Below, piece after piece: positions 9,601-15,585 of a stretch of DNA of 21,255 nt. The stretch spans positions 1 to 21,255 of the IMG/VR virus record IMGVR_UViG_3300027146_000125. The stretch is one strand, 5' to 3'. Source of the stretch: a virus. The stretch's first letter is position 1, and every line of letters starts with the position of its first letter. The notes below the pieces were generated by a model. That model was not told where the DNA came from, did not search any database, and saw nothing but the letters and a program-made list of their open reading frames with translations. A program made the translations under genes and the position numbers.

Positions 9601-10395
9601 TGCAGATGCAACTGAGGGTGTTCCAGAAATAATAATATCAACATAGTTGTACCAATAGTTTACTCCGTCACCACCTGTGATTGATCGTATACCTGCATCA
9701 GAGATTGTTGTGGCAGCTCCAGTGTCCCATGCAACTTGTCCAGCAGGATTAGCACCGCCACTTGAACTAGGATTAGCATTGTACTTTAGAGTAATAGTAG
9801 TAGGTGTTGCTGCTGTACATTGCCATACACCATTGTATGATGTTTTAGTTTGACCACGTACTGAATAGAAACTGCCCACTACAGGTGCTGTGCCACTACT
9901 TGATGCTATAGTATAAGTAGCGGACCATGTTGTTCCGGACCCACTAACTGTAGGAGCGGCACCCGCTACATTTAAATTAACTTTAGATTTTTTAAGTGTT
10001 AGGCCAGCTGGTAGTGCAGGGCTAATAGTTACGTTTAGTATTTGATTTGCAACGCCTGCACCACCATATGCATATAGCGGATTAAAAGATATTGCAGTAC
10101 CTTGTGCGGCACTGAGTGTAGAATTACCTGGAGTATAGGTTGCTGCTGTAATACTAGGAGCAACAGGAGGTGTGGCTAGACCTGGGAAGACGCTGCCAAT
10201 TGATCCAACAAATGATTTAGTTGCATCATAGCTAGATAAAGTAATCTTACCTGCTGATAGTCCTGAACCTAATACACCAGCTCTTGCTGATCCGTTTTGA
10301 TTAACATAGATATCCTGTGCGCCAAAATAGTTATCTGTGACTACTGTGGCTGGTGCTGGCTGTGCTGCTGGAGATGAATAGTAATAAATTGTCAC
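3667..10395 (-). CDS. Giant Ig-like plus collagen-like fibre/adhesin, 2242 aa
   Basis: The largest gene here. Start is GTG 10395; no in-frame ATG lies nearby and MTIYYYSSPAA fits an N-terminus. Residues about 80-295 form an atypical Ig domain with a roughly 110-residue insertion (containing YSVRGQTKTSYNGVWQC). Residues about 297-1300 are 11 further He_PIG-type Ig repeats of about 90 aa, each with the signature F-x-P-V-x-x-x-G-G then Y-x-[IV]-x-P-x-L-P-x-G-L-x-F and G-x-[IV]-[ST]-G. Residues about 1305-2190 are G-x-x repeats (GYTGSQG/GFTGSRG), interrupted near residue 2000 by an AWNDVG module also found in the left-edge fibre. A Gly-rich tail (GDAGGGGGGAVGNFDGG) ends the protein. No signal peptide or membrane segment is present. 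It is probably a long side or tail fibre; the receptor is unknown. Confidence 0.92.
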   Translation of the reverse strand: MTIYYYSSPAAQPAPATVVTDNYFGAQDIYVNQNGSARAGVLGSGLSAGKITLSSYDATKSFVGSIGSVFPGLATPPVAPSITAATYTPGNSTLSAAQGTAISFNPLYAYGGAGVANQILNVTISPALPAGLTLKKSKVNLNVAGAAPTVSGSGTTWSATYTIASSSGTAPVVGSFYSVRGQTKTSYNGVWQCTAATPTTITLKYNANPSSSGGANPAGQVAWDTGAATTISDAGIRSITGGDGVNYWYNYVDIIISGTPSVASAVNSYVVTFTDASGQTATNTFNLEVIGSVVAELSSTLAVASKTLVQNVAVAAFTPVTAQGGTAPITFAVSPALPAGLSFSTSTGAITGTPTTFIAASNFTVTATDASGSQSSKTFSLTITAPELITVVAVATKTLTQTIASAAFTPVTATGGVGTLSYAISPILPSGLSLSTATGEISGTATSASSQTTYTITVLDSNTPSQTSAKTFSLTVNLLPALNSTVLSSANSFTKNTAITAVTPVSASGGYNTLTYAITPALPAGLTFNTASGLVSGTPSAVSNLTTYTVTVTDQASQTTSKTFTVIVTPAVLITTQTIASRTVIQRTTITAFTPVTGSGGDGTLTYAITPTIPTGLTFNTTSGLISGIPTVVGSPTSYTVTVTDQSSQTSNKSFTLTIDPPPLLTSQTIGNKTLVQNQPATPFIPITTTGGFGTLTYAVSPALASGLTFNTATGQITGTPTQYISSTTYTVTVNDQASQTSSKTFDLTINTPPLQAQQAVPATSLIKSVVATPFTPVTASGGSTVYTYSVDPTLPSGLTFSTATGQITGTPTSLLSEYTYTVTVTDSISQTASATFKLTVADTPAITTTLVSATVSNYRVADTLNLAPVSASGGYGSINFAISPSLPAGLSFSSVNGKVTGTGSQLINQSFTVTATDSLGQSSSKSFTLILTNPPVVATQLIATKTATKSKPTANFKPVGATGGIAPITYSISPALPSSMSINVQSGNISGTSASALTATTFTVTATDSVGTSANATFSLTIENPPAVTTTVNQAIIELIIATASTPVIPVTGANGDGTLSYGISPSLPNGLIFDTSTGTVSGTPVAILASTTFTVTVTDALSQTSSKTFALSVIAQPLIATIVTPTLVFAVYTQITPSRPVTAVGGTGLLTFDISPALPAGLSFNTLTGQITGTPTDDVPAANFVITVTDTVSVTTSKIISIAVNDVSPPALIASAQNNSQILEINSDSNVQPVIASGGFGTLAYAISPVLPAGLSFDTTSGFISGQPTVLSTSTVYTVSVTDAVPQSSSATFTLSVVLTPVGSGKGFTGSLGFTGSRGFSGSQGETGYTGSLGYVGSIGYTGSRGFAGSEGFVGSQGDIGYTGSQGIPGAYAALGFTGSQGNIGYTGSQGDAGSVGYTGSQGDAGSVGYTGSQGNIGYTGSRGIQGLSGSIGYTGSAGFTGSKGDTGNQGLIGSLGYSGSRGYSGSQGPIGETGEIGPLGYTGSKGSQGDQGPIGDQGPIGDQGVIGYTGSQGNEGPQGPAGGFTGSQGVTGFIGSRGITGFTGSQGPSGAFAALGYTGSQGFVGSLGYTGSQGIPGEFAALGYTGSQGNIGYTGSQGYTGSVGFTGSRGVQGSQGAGFTGSRGTTGLAGDIGYTGSAGSLGYTGSAGSLGYTGSAGLRGVVGFVGSQGNTGFVGSQGNTGSLGYSGSQGPIGLTGFTGSTGVTGYSGSRGDIGFSGSRGDVGFTGSRGIQGLFGSIGYTGSAGFTGSQSTAPGPIGYTGSASTVAGPSGDLGYTGSVGFTGSKGTTGLPGGIGFTGSQGAGFTGSIGGLGYTGSIGFTGSRGFVGSAGHTGSLGYTGSQGAGFTGSAGYTGSLGYTGSQGAGFTGSRGTQGLQGDLGFTGSQGTGFTGSRGTTGLPGGLGYTGSQGAGFTGSRGATGLTGYAGSLGFTGSQGVGFTGSQGVGFTGSIGYTGSQGDQGTPGTSVTIVGSVASFANLPIPYTGSIGDGYITRDNGHLNIWTGTAWNDVGPIVGYTGSQGTIGFTGSIGYSGSRGFTGFNGSQGDIGYTGSEGIGYTGSVGGTGFTGSLGYTGSLGFTGSQGVGFTGSQGLIGPLGYTGSAGEGYTGSAGVDGVIGRDGYTGSIGFTGSNGVGFTGSRGFTGSVGFVGSAGTGFTGSRGATGFVGSLGFTGSAGTSGVGTPGFTGSAGTPGATGFTGSQGPKGDPGDAGGGGGGAVGNFDGGSPTSIYGGITSIDAGGVTA
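5151..6132 (-). repeat. 64-bp dispersed repeat within the 2242-aa fibre gene
   Basis: Positions 5151-5214 and 6069-6132 match at 63 of 64 bases with an offset of 918 bp (306 codons), in frame. Both encode the GIQGL-[FS]-GSIGYTGSAG unit. Recombination between them would remove or add 306 residues of collagen-like shaft without a frameshift. Confidence 0.9.
5416..5496 (-). repeat. 27-bp tandem repeat, three copies, collagen-like region
   Basis: Three consecutive near-identical 27-bp units start at 5416, 5443 and 5470 and encode GYTGSAGSL repeated. This is a likely slippage site that alters shaft length by nine residues per unit. Confidence 0.9.
6147..6231 (-). repeat. 36-bp tandem repeat, two full copies plus part
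   Basis: Units start at 6147, 6183 and 6219 (the last partial) and encode GYTGSQGDAGSV repeated. The copies are identical at the DNA level over 36 bp, again in frame. A similar 36-bp offset pair lies in the 663-aa fibre gene (from 10739 and 10775). Confidence 0.9.
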
Positions 10396-10422
10396 TCTAT
10401 ATTTAACCTAGTATCTTTTAGA

Positions 10423-12414
10423 TTAGGCCCTCACTGTTAAGTCTAACAAATCGTAGTAGCCTAGACCTGTGTCGTAAGAGATGTAGATAGCAGCATTAAC
10501 ATCATCGTAATAATAATCTCCTGGTTTTAAATCACTTAGGCTTAACCCGTTGGCAGCATCTGCATTTGTGTACATTCTTGATGCTGCTGATATCTGTGTT
10601 GATCCATCTGGAAATGTTAGCAGTCCATCTGCGCCTATTGTTATGTTTGCAAAGCTAACACTGCTGGCAATGTTTAAGTCTTGATCGGCTCCTGGACCTG
10701 CTGACCCAGTATAACCTACACTACCATTGTAGCCGATGACACCGTCAACGCCTTTGCTACCAGTATACCCTGCAACACCGTCAACGCCTTTGCTACCAGT
10801 ATAGCCTAATGAACCACTGTAACCAACAACACCCTGTGATCCTGTATAACCTATACTGCCAGTATAACCATTCAATACAGTTCCATTTGGGCTAATAAAC
10901 TGTATGTTGTTTTGAGCATCAACTGTGATAGAAACAGTGCCAACTTTAATAGAATCAACAACAATACCTTGCGGAGATCCTGATGATGTGGTAACTGTTA
11001 ACTTTCCTGAGTTATCAACAGATAGCAGTGTGCCGCCTAGATCAATAGTCTGTCCTGCTATGTATAACTTGCCAAATCTATTAGTAGGGGATCCTAAGTC
11101 TTGTAGTCCGTTAGTTTCTGGAATAAACTTAAATCCGGACGATAATGTTACGGTATTGGTAGCATTAGTAGTAAGTCCTTCACCAAAGCTTCCAGTATAA
11201 CCTATGTCACCCTGACTACCTGCAAATCCTCTTGATCCAGTAAATCCATCTTCACCTCTTGATCCAGTATATCCAATATTGCCTTGACTTCCGGTATATC
11301 CAATATCTCCTCGACTTCCAGTATATCCAATATCGCCTTGACTTCCTACAAATCCTGCACTTCCAGAGTATCCACGACTACCTGCATATCCCTCGCTACC
11401 TGCATAACCGCGGCTACCTGTGTAGCCTAGTGATCCACTATAACCTTGACTGCCATCATAGCCTTGACTACCTACATATCCAGTATCTCCAAATGATCCA
11501 GTAAATCCATTTTCACCTCTTGATCCAGTGTAGCCGGTGTTACCAAATGATCCAGTAAAACCTTTGCTTCCGTGAAATCCAATACTGCCGGTATATCCTA
11601 TATCGCCTTTTGATCCAGTATATCCTATATCGCCTATACTACCAGCATAACCCTTATCACCTATACTACCCACAAAGCCTGTAGGTCCACGCTCCCCATC
11701 ACGGCCCTGACTACCTGTAAATCCTTTATCACCGTTGCTTCCAGTATATCCTTGATCTCCAAATGATCCTGTAAAACCTGCTTCACCTTTATCACCTTGT
11801 GATCCTACATATCCTGTGCTTCCTAAAAATCCACGGCTACCAACAAGACCAACTTCACCTTTTGATCCGGTAAAACCTACAATGCCTTGCGATCCAGTGT
11901 AGCCAATATCACCTCTTGAACCAGTGTAACCTGTATCCCCAACGTCTCCACGACTGCCTACAAATCCTACACTACCTCTTGCGCCGATATCGCCCTGGTC
12001 GCCTTGAATGCCGCGGCTACCTGTATAACCTATACTACCTTGTATACCCTGTTCACCTGTATTTCCTGTTGATCCAGTATATCCTGTATCGCCTTGAATA
12101 CCTTTTTGCCCTGTGGCCCCTGTGGCACCATGACTGCCAGTATATCCTAACTCGCCTTGGATGCCTTTACTGCCTGTGTATCCTAAAAAACCAAAGTCAC
12201 CTTGACTACCTACAAATCCAGGTTGACCTTGGCTACCTACAAATCCGCGTGGTCCGGATCCTGAACTGTTAATAGGATTTCCACCAGGTGTGACGCCATC
12301 ACTTAGGCGTAATTCCCCAGTGTCTACGTTAAAAAAGATTGTTCCCGGTTCGCCTACAAACTGTTCAAAGTCAAATTTGACTAGGCCGGCGGAGATTTTA
12401 CGGAGATCTGACAC
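10423..12414 (-). CDS. Collagen-like tail fibre protein, 663 aa
   Basis: Start is GTG 12414, supported by AAGGA about 7 nt upstream. The N-terminal 45 residues (VGEPGTIFFNVDTGELRLSDG) resemble the short beta-type head domain common at the start of phage fibres. Residues about 53-440 are G-x-x repeats (GYTGSRGDIGYTGSQG type). A beta-type domain follows (DLGSPTNRFGKLYIAGQTID, then LLSVDNSGKLTVTTSSG), a second short collagen-like segment lies near 515-575, and a C-terminal domain has GDYYYDDVNAAIYISYDTG. It has no signal peptide and no Ig repeats, unlike the next gene. It is first in the fibre run, 27 nt upstream of the giant fibre gene, and likely part of the same fibre network. Receptor binding by the C-terminal domain is inferred. 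Confidence 0.9.
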   Translation of the reverse strand: MSDLRKISAGLVKFDFEQFVGEPGTIFFNVDTGELRLSDGVTPGGNPINSSGSGPRGFVGSQGQPGFVGSQGDFGFLGYTGSKGIQGELGYTGSHGATGATGQKGIQGDTGYTGSTGNTGEQGIQGSIGYTGSRGIQGDQGDIGARGSVGFVGSRGDVGDTGYTGSRGDIGYTGSQGIVGFTGSKGEVGLVGSRGFLGSTGYVGSQGDKGEAGFTGSFGDQGYTGSNGDKGFTGSQGRDGERGPTGFVGSIGDKGYAGSIGDIGYTGSKGDIGYTGSIGFHGSKGFTGSFGNTGYTGSRGENGFTGSFGDTGYVGSQGYDGSQGYSGSLGYTGSRGYAGSEGYAGSRGYSGSAGFVGSQGDIGYTGSRGDIGYTGSQGNIGYTGSRGEDGFTGSRGFAGSQGDIGYTGSFGEGLTTNATNTVTLSSGFKFIPETNGLQDLGSPTNRFGKLYIAGQTIDLGGTLLSVDNSGKLTVTTSSGSPQGIVVDSIKVGTVSITVDAQNNIQFISPNGTVLNGYTGSIGYTGSQGVVGYSGSLGYTGSKGVDGVAGYTGSKGVDGVIGYNGSVGYTGSAGPGADQDLNIASSVSFANITIGADGLLTFPDGSTQISAASRMYTNADAANGLSLSDLKPGDYYYDDVNAAIYISYDTGLGYYDLLDLTVRA

Positions 12415-12434
12415 ACTAAATCCTTAATTTAGTG

Positions 12435-12440
12435 TATTTA
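12435..12440 (-). promoter_or_regulatory. Late-type -10 box (GTAAATAC) upstream of fibre gene
   Basis: Minus-strand TAAATA lies 20 nt upstream of GTG 12414 with AAGGA between them. No sigma70-like -35 is present at 17-18 bp spacing, as in T4 late promoters. The box sits in the short gap after the 86-aa gene. Confidence 0.35.
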
Positions 12441-12460
12441 CCCAAATTTCGTAGAGTAAA

Positions 12461-12721
12461 TTATCTGCTGTGTATTGGATTTTGCGGATCGTGTTCTACT
12501 TCGTCTTGTGTAAGGTCTTTAATAATAGGACTTACTTTGCCCGCTTCTGCTTTTTTAAGCTCGATATCTTGTTGCAGAGGAGTTACCATAACTGGATTAG
12601 GGTCTAGATCGCTTGGATCTTTAGGTTCTTCATCAGTACCTGGCATGTCAATTTCTGGATCTCCGTCGCCGTTGATCTTAATAGTAATAGGTACGTTAAT
12701 AACAAATTCTCTAGCTCTCAT
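12461..12721 (-). CDS. Small acidic phage protein with MRxxEF N-terminus, 86 aa
   Basis: ATG 12721 is preceded by GCGGAG at good spacing. The protein starts MRAREFVINVPI. It continues through an acidic, Pro-rich middle (DGDPEIDMPGTDEEPKDPSD) to a helical part (PLQQDIELKKAEAGK, then IIKDLTQDE). No membrane segment, signal peptide or Cys is present. The N-terminus resembles T4 internal-protein capsid-targeting peptides (MKTYQEF), and the transglycosylase at the other end of the window begins MRFNEF. A capsid-core or packaged-protein role is possible, but I see no clear I/L-x-E cleavage site near the N-terminus here. Small proteins of this general form recur in marine T4-like phages without assigned function. 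Confidence 0.78.
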   Translation of the reverse strand: MRAREFVINVPITIKINGDGDPEIDMPGTDEEPKDPSDLDPNPVMVTPLQQDIELKKAEAGKVSPIIKDLTQDEVEHDPQNPIHSR

Positions 12722-12760
12722 TTATTTCTCCGCATAGAATATTTAGCGTAAATACAGCCT
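12722..12760. promoter_or_regulatory. Divergent promoter region between hemA and the fibre block
   Basis: The 39-bp gap contains two TAAATA boxes on opposite strands. CTAAATAT on the minus strand (core 12740-12745) is 18 nt before ATG 12721, with a GCGGAG ribosome site. GTAAATAC on the plus strand (core 12749-12754) is 6 nt before ATG 12761 with no ribosome site. Neither has a convincing -35. The plus-strand spacing would put transcription start at or next to the hemA ATG. Confidence 0.45.
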
Positions 12761-13960
12761 ATGATAGATAAAACTCCCTTTGAAACTCTAATAGCAGATC
12801 TTAAAGCCAACGGCAAATATCGTGTGTTTAACGATATTCTGCGTGAAAACGGCAAGTTCCCTAGGGCCATTTGGTATGGACCGTATGCTATTAAAAACAT
12901 TGTAAACTGGTGTAGCAACGACTACTTGGGCATGGGTCAGCATAAGGTTGTTATAGATGCCATGCGTACGGCATTAGATATGACTGGAGCAGGATCAGGC
13001 GGTACTCGCAACATTGCAGGTACCAGTCACTATCACGTGGCACTTGAGCACGAGCTTGCAACCCTACACAAGAAAGAAAAGGCATTGCTATTCTCAAGTG
13101 CTTATGTAGCCAACGAGTGGACATTAATTGCACTGGCCAAGATTATTCCCAACATTGAATATATCAGTGACAGTAATAATCATAACTCAATCATTGTGGG
13201 CATACAGCACAGTCGTGCTAACAAACAGGTCTTCCGTCACAACGATATGCAGAACTTAGAAGAGTGCCTACAGGCTGCACAACTATGCGGCAAGACTCCT
13301 TGTATTGTATTTGAGTCAGTGTACTCAATGGACGGTGATGTGGGTATGATCCGAGAGATATGTGACCTTGCTGACAAGTACGGTGCTATAACTTACATTG
13401 ACGAAGTACATGCTGTTGGCCTATACGGTGCAACAGGTGCAGGCAAAGTTGAGCATCACGGACTACAAGATCGTGTTGATATAATCAACGGTACACTTGG
13501 TAAAGCATTTGGAGTACAGGGTGGATACATTGCCTGTGACTCAGTGGTAGTTGATGCTATCCGTAGTATTGCTGCTGGCTTTATCTTTACAACATCTATG
13601 AGTCCCGTGACCTGTGCTGGTGCCCTGGCTGCTGTCAAATACCTAAAGAGTCACGGAGAACTACGTGAGCAACATCAAGATCGTGCTCGCAAGCTAAAGT
13701 ATAGATTGATTAAAGCTGGCATACCCGTTATGGCGTGTTCAACTACCCACATTGTACCTGTGCTGGTTGGAGATGCTAAACGTGCTAAGGCTATGAGTGA
13801 TGCACTAATGAATGACCACAACATCTATGTGCAGGCCATCAACTATCCCACAGTAGATGTGGGAACGGAGAGGTTGCGATTTGCTCCCACTCCGTTTCAC
13901 GATGATGGTATGATTGAGGATCTTGTTCAAGCCCTCGTCACTGTGTTTAACACATACTAA
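12761..13960 (+). CDS. hemA: 5-aminolevulinate synthase (ALAS, Shemin pathway)
   Basis: PLP enzyme condensing glycine and succinyl-CoA to 5-aminolevulinate, the first step of tetrapyrrole synthesis in alphaproteobacteria. The 399 aa match the family's usual length. Visible motifs: [17 protein letters not shown] (18-34), [13 protein letters not shown] (50-62), [17 protein letters not shown] (76-92, with the Thr that separates ALAS from KBL/BioF relatives), [11 protein letters not shown] (183-193), [12 protein letters not shown] (212-223, PLP-contacting Asp214 and His217) and TLGKAFG (245-251) with Schiff-base Lys248. ATG 12761 fits the family N-terminus but has no Shine-Dalgarno; a GTAAATA box ends 6 nt upstream. 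It is the only plus-strand gene, divergent from the fibre block, and its stop overlaps the next gene's stop by 14 bp. It looks intact and is most likely an auxiliary metabolic gene from an alphaproteobacterium. Confidence 0.95.
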   Translation: MIDKTPFETLIADLKANGKYRVFNDILRENGKFPRAIWYGPYAIKNIVNWCSNDYLGMGQHKVVIDAMRTALDMTGAGSGGTRNIAGTSHYHVALEHELATLHKKEKALLFSSAYVANEWTLIALAKIIPNIEYISDSNNHNSIIVGIQHSRANKQVFRHNDMQNLEECLQAAQLCGKTPCIVFESVYSMDGDVGMIREICDLADKYGAITYIDEVHAVGLYGATGAGKVEHHGLQDRVDIINGTLGKAFGVQGGYIACDSVVVDAIRSIAAGFIFTTSMSPVTCAGALAAVKYLKSHGELREQHQDRARKLKYRLIKAGIPVMACSTTHIVPVLVGDAKRAKAMSDALMNDHNIYVQAINYPTVDVGTERLRFAPTPFHDDGMIEDLVQALVTVFNTY

Positions 13961-14180
13961 GAACTTGTGTAACACCAAACACCAGTGCTGCCCTAAGTTG
14001 CAAGTCAGCACCAGCAGCTTCTAGCTTTTCAGTGTTGATCAAATCTTCAAGTAAAGCGCGAGCTTCGTCTTGTGTGATTTGATTGTTCTGCAGAGCTTCT
14101 GCAATGGTCAGTGCATATTGAGCACGTTCAGCTGCCCAAGGTTGTCCTGAGTTGATTACTTCGTGTAATACGTTGCTCAT
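13947..14180 (-). CDS. Small helical phage protein, 77 aa, unknown function
   Basis: ATG 14180 has AGGAG about 9 nt upstream. The protein ([20 protein letters not shown]...) is almost wholly helical by composition, with acidic and leucine-rich stretches ([15 protein letters not shown]) and a hydrophobic C-terminal end ([13 protein letters not shown]). It has no signal peptide or metal motif. It is last in the leftward cargo block, and its end overlaps the hemA 3' end on the other strand by 14 bp. The leader carrying its ribosome site is a 33-bp near-copy of the lipase 3' end. Short proteins of this type occur in marine T4-like phages; I cannot assign a function. Confidence 0.78.
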   Translation of the reverse strand: MSNVLHEVINSGQPWAAERAQYALTIAEALQNNQITQDEARALLEDLINTEKLEAAGADLQLRAALVFGVTQVLSMC

Positions 14181-14512
14181 TTATTTTACTCCTAACTTTT
14201 CTAACTTAATGATTATTTGTATTTTTGTTTCATTTCAGCAACTTCACTGCGAAGGTACTCAAAATCTTTTCTCAATAACTCAAGGTCAGCAGTATTGCGG
14301 CCCGGTTGCTTTATATAGCTTGCAAATCTTTCATCTGATATTTTTATAGAATGTTCTAGATCTGCAATTCTAGTCTGTGTAGTAAACACATACCAACTGG
14401 CAATGACAATAGCACTAACTACAGAGATCAAAGTCTTTAAGGGAACAGTAACTTCTGTCTTTTCATCTATTTGCACTGCCATTTACTTTACTCCTAACTT
14501 CTCTAACTTACT
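14178..14512 (-). repeat. 33-bp direct repeat pair flanking the small membrane-protein gene
   Basis: Positions 14178-14210 and 14480-14512 match at 30 of 33 bases, offset by 302 bp. Each copy contains AGGAGTAAA(A/G)TAAATG, that is ribosome site plus start codon. The right copy also encodes the lipase C-terminus (KLEKLGVK then TAA); the left copy is non-coding leader of the 77-aa gene. Recombination between them would excise the 89-aa gene and join the lipase directly to the 77-aa gene. Confidence 0.9.
14213..14482 (-). CDS. Small single-pass membrane protein with coiled-coil tail, 89 aa
   Basis: ATG 14482 directly follows the lipase stop (TAAATG) and uses AGGAG inside the lipase 3' end. Residues 1-14 are polar (MAVQIDEKTEVTVP), residues 15-33 form one membrane segment (LKTLISVVSAIVIASWYVF), and residues 34-89 are charged and heptad-like (RIADLEHSIKISDERF, LELLRKDFEYLRSEVAEMK). 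An N-in/C-out inner-membrane topology with a periplasmic coiled coil is plausible. This is the general plan of an inner-membrane spanin, but it is also common in small phage membrane proteins of unknown role. The gene is bracketed by a 33-bp direct repeat, suggesting cassette gain. Confidence 0.8.
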   Translation of the reverse strand: MAVQIDEKTEVTVPLKTLISVVSAIVIASWYVFTTQTRIADLEHSIKISDERFASYIKQPGRNTADLELLRKDFEYLRSEVAEMKQKYK

Positions 14513-15208
14513 AATATAGTTGGCCATTAGGTGATCAAACACACCGATAAACTTTTGCCCTTTTGCTCTGGCTTTCATTCTACTGCGAGCCATGTCCTTT
14601 ACTCGCTGCCACGGAGTTAAGTTTCTAAACTCACCGTAGTAGTTCATATACACATGTGTGCCATGATGATCAAATCCCATAGCTCTAAATGGAACTTTGG
14701 TTACATCATCGCAGTTGTTCTGTACTCTATAGTGTTCAACAGCTAAACTCTTAACAAACTCTGCATTGCCAACTCTTGGCGAACCAAATGTTACCAATGC
14801 TGTAACACGATCCTGCATACGACTGGCAGCTATAGTGGCCATGGCGGCACCAAGACTGTGTCCAGTTACATATAGGTTACCTGGATTGTCTGCTAACACT
14901 TTAGAGATAGTGGGCCATAACTTGTTGATTTCACCTTTGAATCCAACATGCACTTTGCCACCACAGGCTTCTAGATTCTTACCAGACTTTAGGTCTGCTA
15001 ATATATCTGACTTTTCAGTTACTTCAGTGCCTCTAAATGATAACACTGTGATTGTACCGTTGGTCAATAGATATGCTTGAGCACCGTCTATGTCAAAGAA
15101 TTCAACGATAGAGTAGCCCAGTGCTTTAAACTTGGCCTTTGATGTTTTAGGATTGTCATAGGTAGTTTGCGCTATGTTGGCAAACTCTAATAGTAGTTCT
15201 GTCTTCAT
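14483..15208 (-). CDS. Class 3 lipase family alpha/beta hydrolase
   Basis: A 241-aa member of the Lipase_3 family (triacylglycerol or diacylglycerol lipases, some phospholipases). Visible features are VLSFRGTE (55-62, oxyanion side), VHVGF (87-91), nucleophile elbow GHSLGAAMA (116-124, Ser118), FGSPRVGN (141-148), catalytic Asp in CDDVTKVP (Asp167 or 168) and His226 in FDHLMANY. No signal peptide or lipobox is present, so it is cytoplasmic unless released at lysis. ATG 15208 overlaps the lipoprotein stop (TAATG), and AAGGAAG gives a good ribosome site. It may attack the inner membrane during lysis, recycle acyl chains, or act on diacylglycerol produced by the PlcP-like enzyme. The family call is firm; the substrate is unknown. 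Confidence 0.88.
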   Translation of the reverse strand: MKTELLLEFANIAQTTYDNPKTSKAKFKALGYSIVEFFDIDGAQAYLLTNGTITVLSFRGTEVTEKSDILADLKSGKNLEACGGKVHVGFKGEINKLWPTISKVLADNPGNLYVTGHSLGAAMATIAASRMQDRVTALVTFGSPRVGNAEFVKSLAVEHYRVQNNCDDVTKVPFRAMGFDHHGTHVYMNYYGEFRNLTPWQRVKDMARSRMKARAKGQKFIGVFDHLMANYISKLEKLGVK

Positions 15209-15585
15209 TAGAATCTTCCTTGTACTGTTTTAGCAATGATGTCAGCTTGCTGTATTATCAGCTTACGTTTGATATCACAATAGATAGGACTCACTGGACC
15301 TTTATTTGATCTCTCTGCAAATTCTTTAGCAGTGGCTTTCATTGTGTCTGTTAGTTTAGCAACATCTTTAGTGTTCTTACTTTCAGCATACAAATCAAAC
15401 CACTGTAGTTGTAAGTTCAGAACAGTTAGCTGTTCTGTTAGATTGCCTTTGCAATCAAAGTTGGCAGCAGTTTGGCGCAGGTCTGTTGTGACCTTGGCTT
15501 GATTAACATCCCACTTACTTGGCCAAGGGCCTAATGCACTGCATCCTGTAAGTGTTAAAACTAATAGTAAAGATGCTAGTTTCAT
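15208..15585 (-). CDS. Phage lipoprotein, 125 aa
   Basis: Type II signal peptide: MKLASLLLVLT then lipobox LTGC with Cys15. Ser at +2 predicts outer-membrane sorting in a Gram-negative cell. The mature part begins PWPSKWDVNQAKVTTDLRQ, has Cys44 (FDCKG) and Cys103 (IYCDIKRK) that could form a periplasmic disulphide, and is mostly helical, ending IIAKTVQGRF. Start ATG 15585 directly follows the thermonuclease stop (TAAATG), implying coupling. I recall similar W-P-S-[RK]-W-D lipoproteins in marine T4-like phages without known function. An outer-membrane spanin role is possible given the coiled-coil membrane protein two genes on; superinfection exclusion is another option. Confidence 0.85.
   Translation of the reverse strand: MKLASLLLVLTLTGCSALGPWPSKWDVNQAKVTTDLRQTAANFDCKGNLTEQLTVLNLQLQWFDLYAESKNTKDVAKLTDTMKATAKEFAERSNKGPVSPIYCDIKRKLIIQQADIIAKTVQGRF

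Noticed and set aside
1-12414. Many plus-strand frames with Pro/Val or Gln/Tyr/Cys-rich translations
   Set aside because: They are antisense shadows of Gly-Tyr-Thr-Gly-Ser repeat coding on the minus strand; their odd composition mirrors that repeat.
12718-12918. 66-codon minus-strand frame opposite the hemA start
   Set aside because: It lies antisense to conserved ALAS codons, overlaps the 86-aa gene start and has no recognisable protein features.
12761-13960. Glycine C-acetyltransferase (KBL) or BioF instead of ALAS
   Set aside because: The N-terminal [14 protein letters not shown], the [11 protein letters not shown] block and GGTRNIAGT are ALAS-type, and the whole length aligns by memory with Rhodobacter ALAS.
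13940-13965. Bidirectional terminator at the hemA convergent junction
   Set aside because: The two coding regions overlap by 14 bp and I see no GC-rich hairpin with a T-run on either strand.
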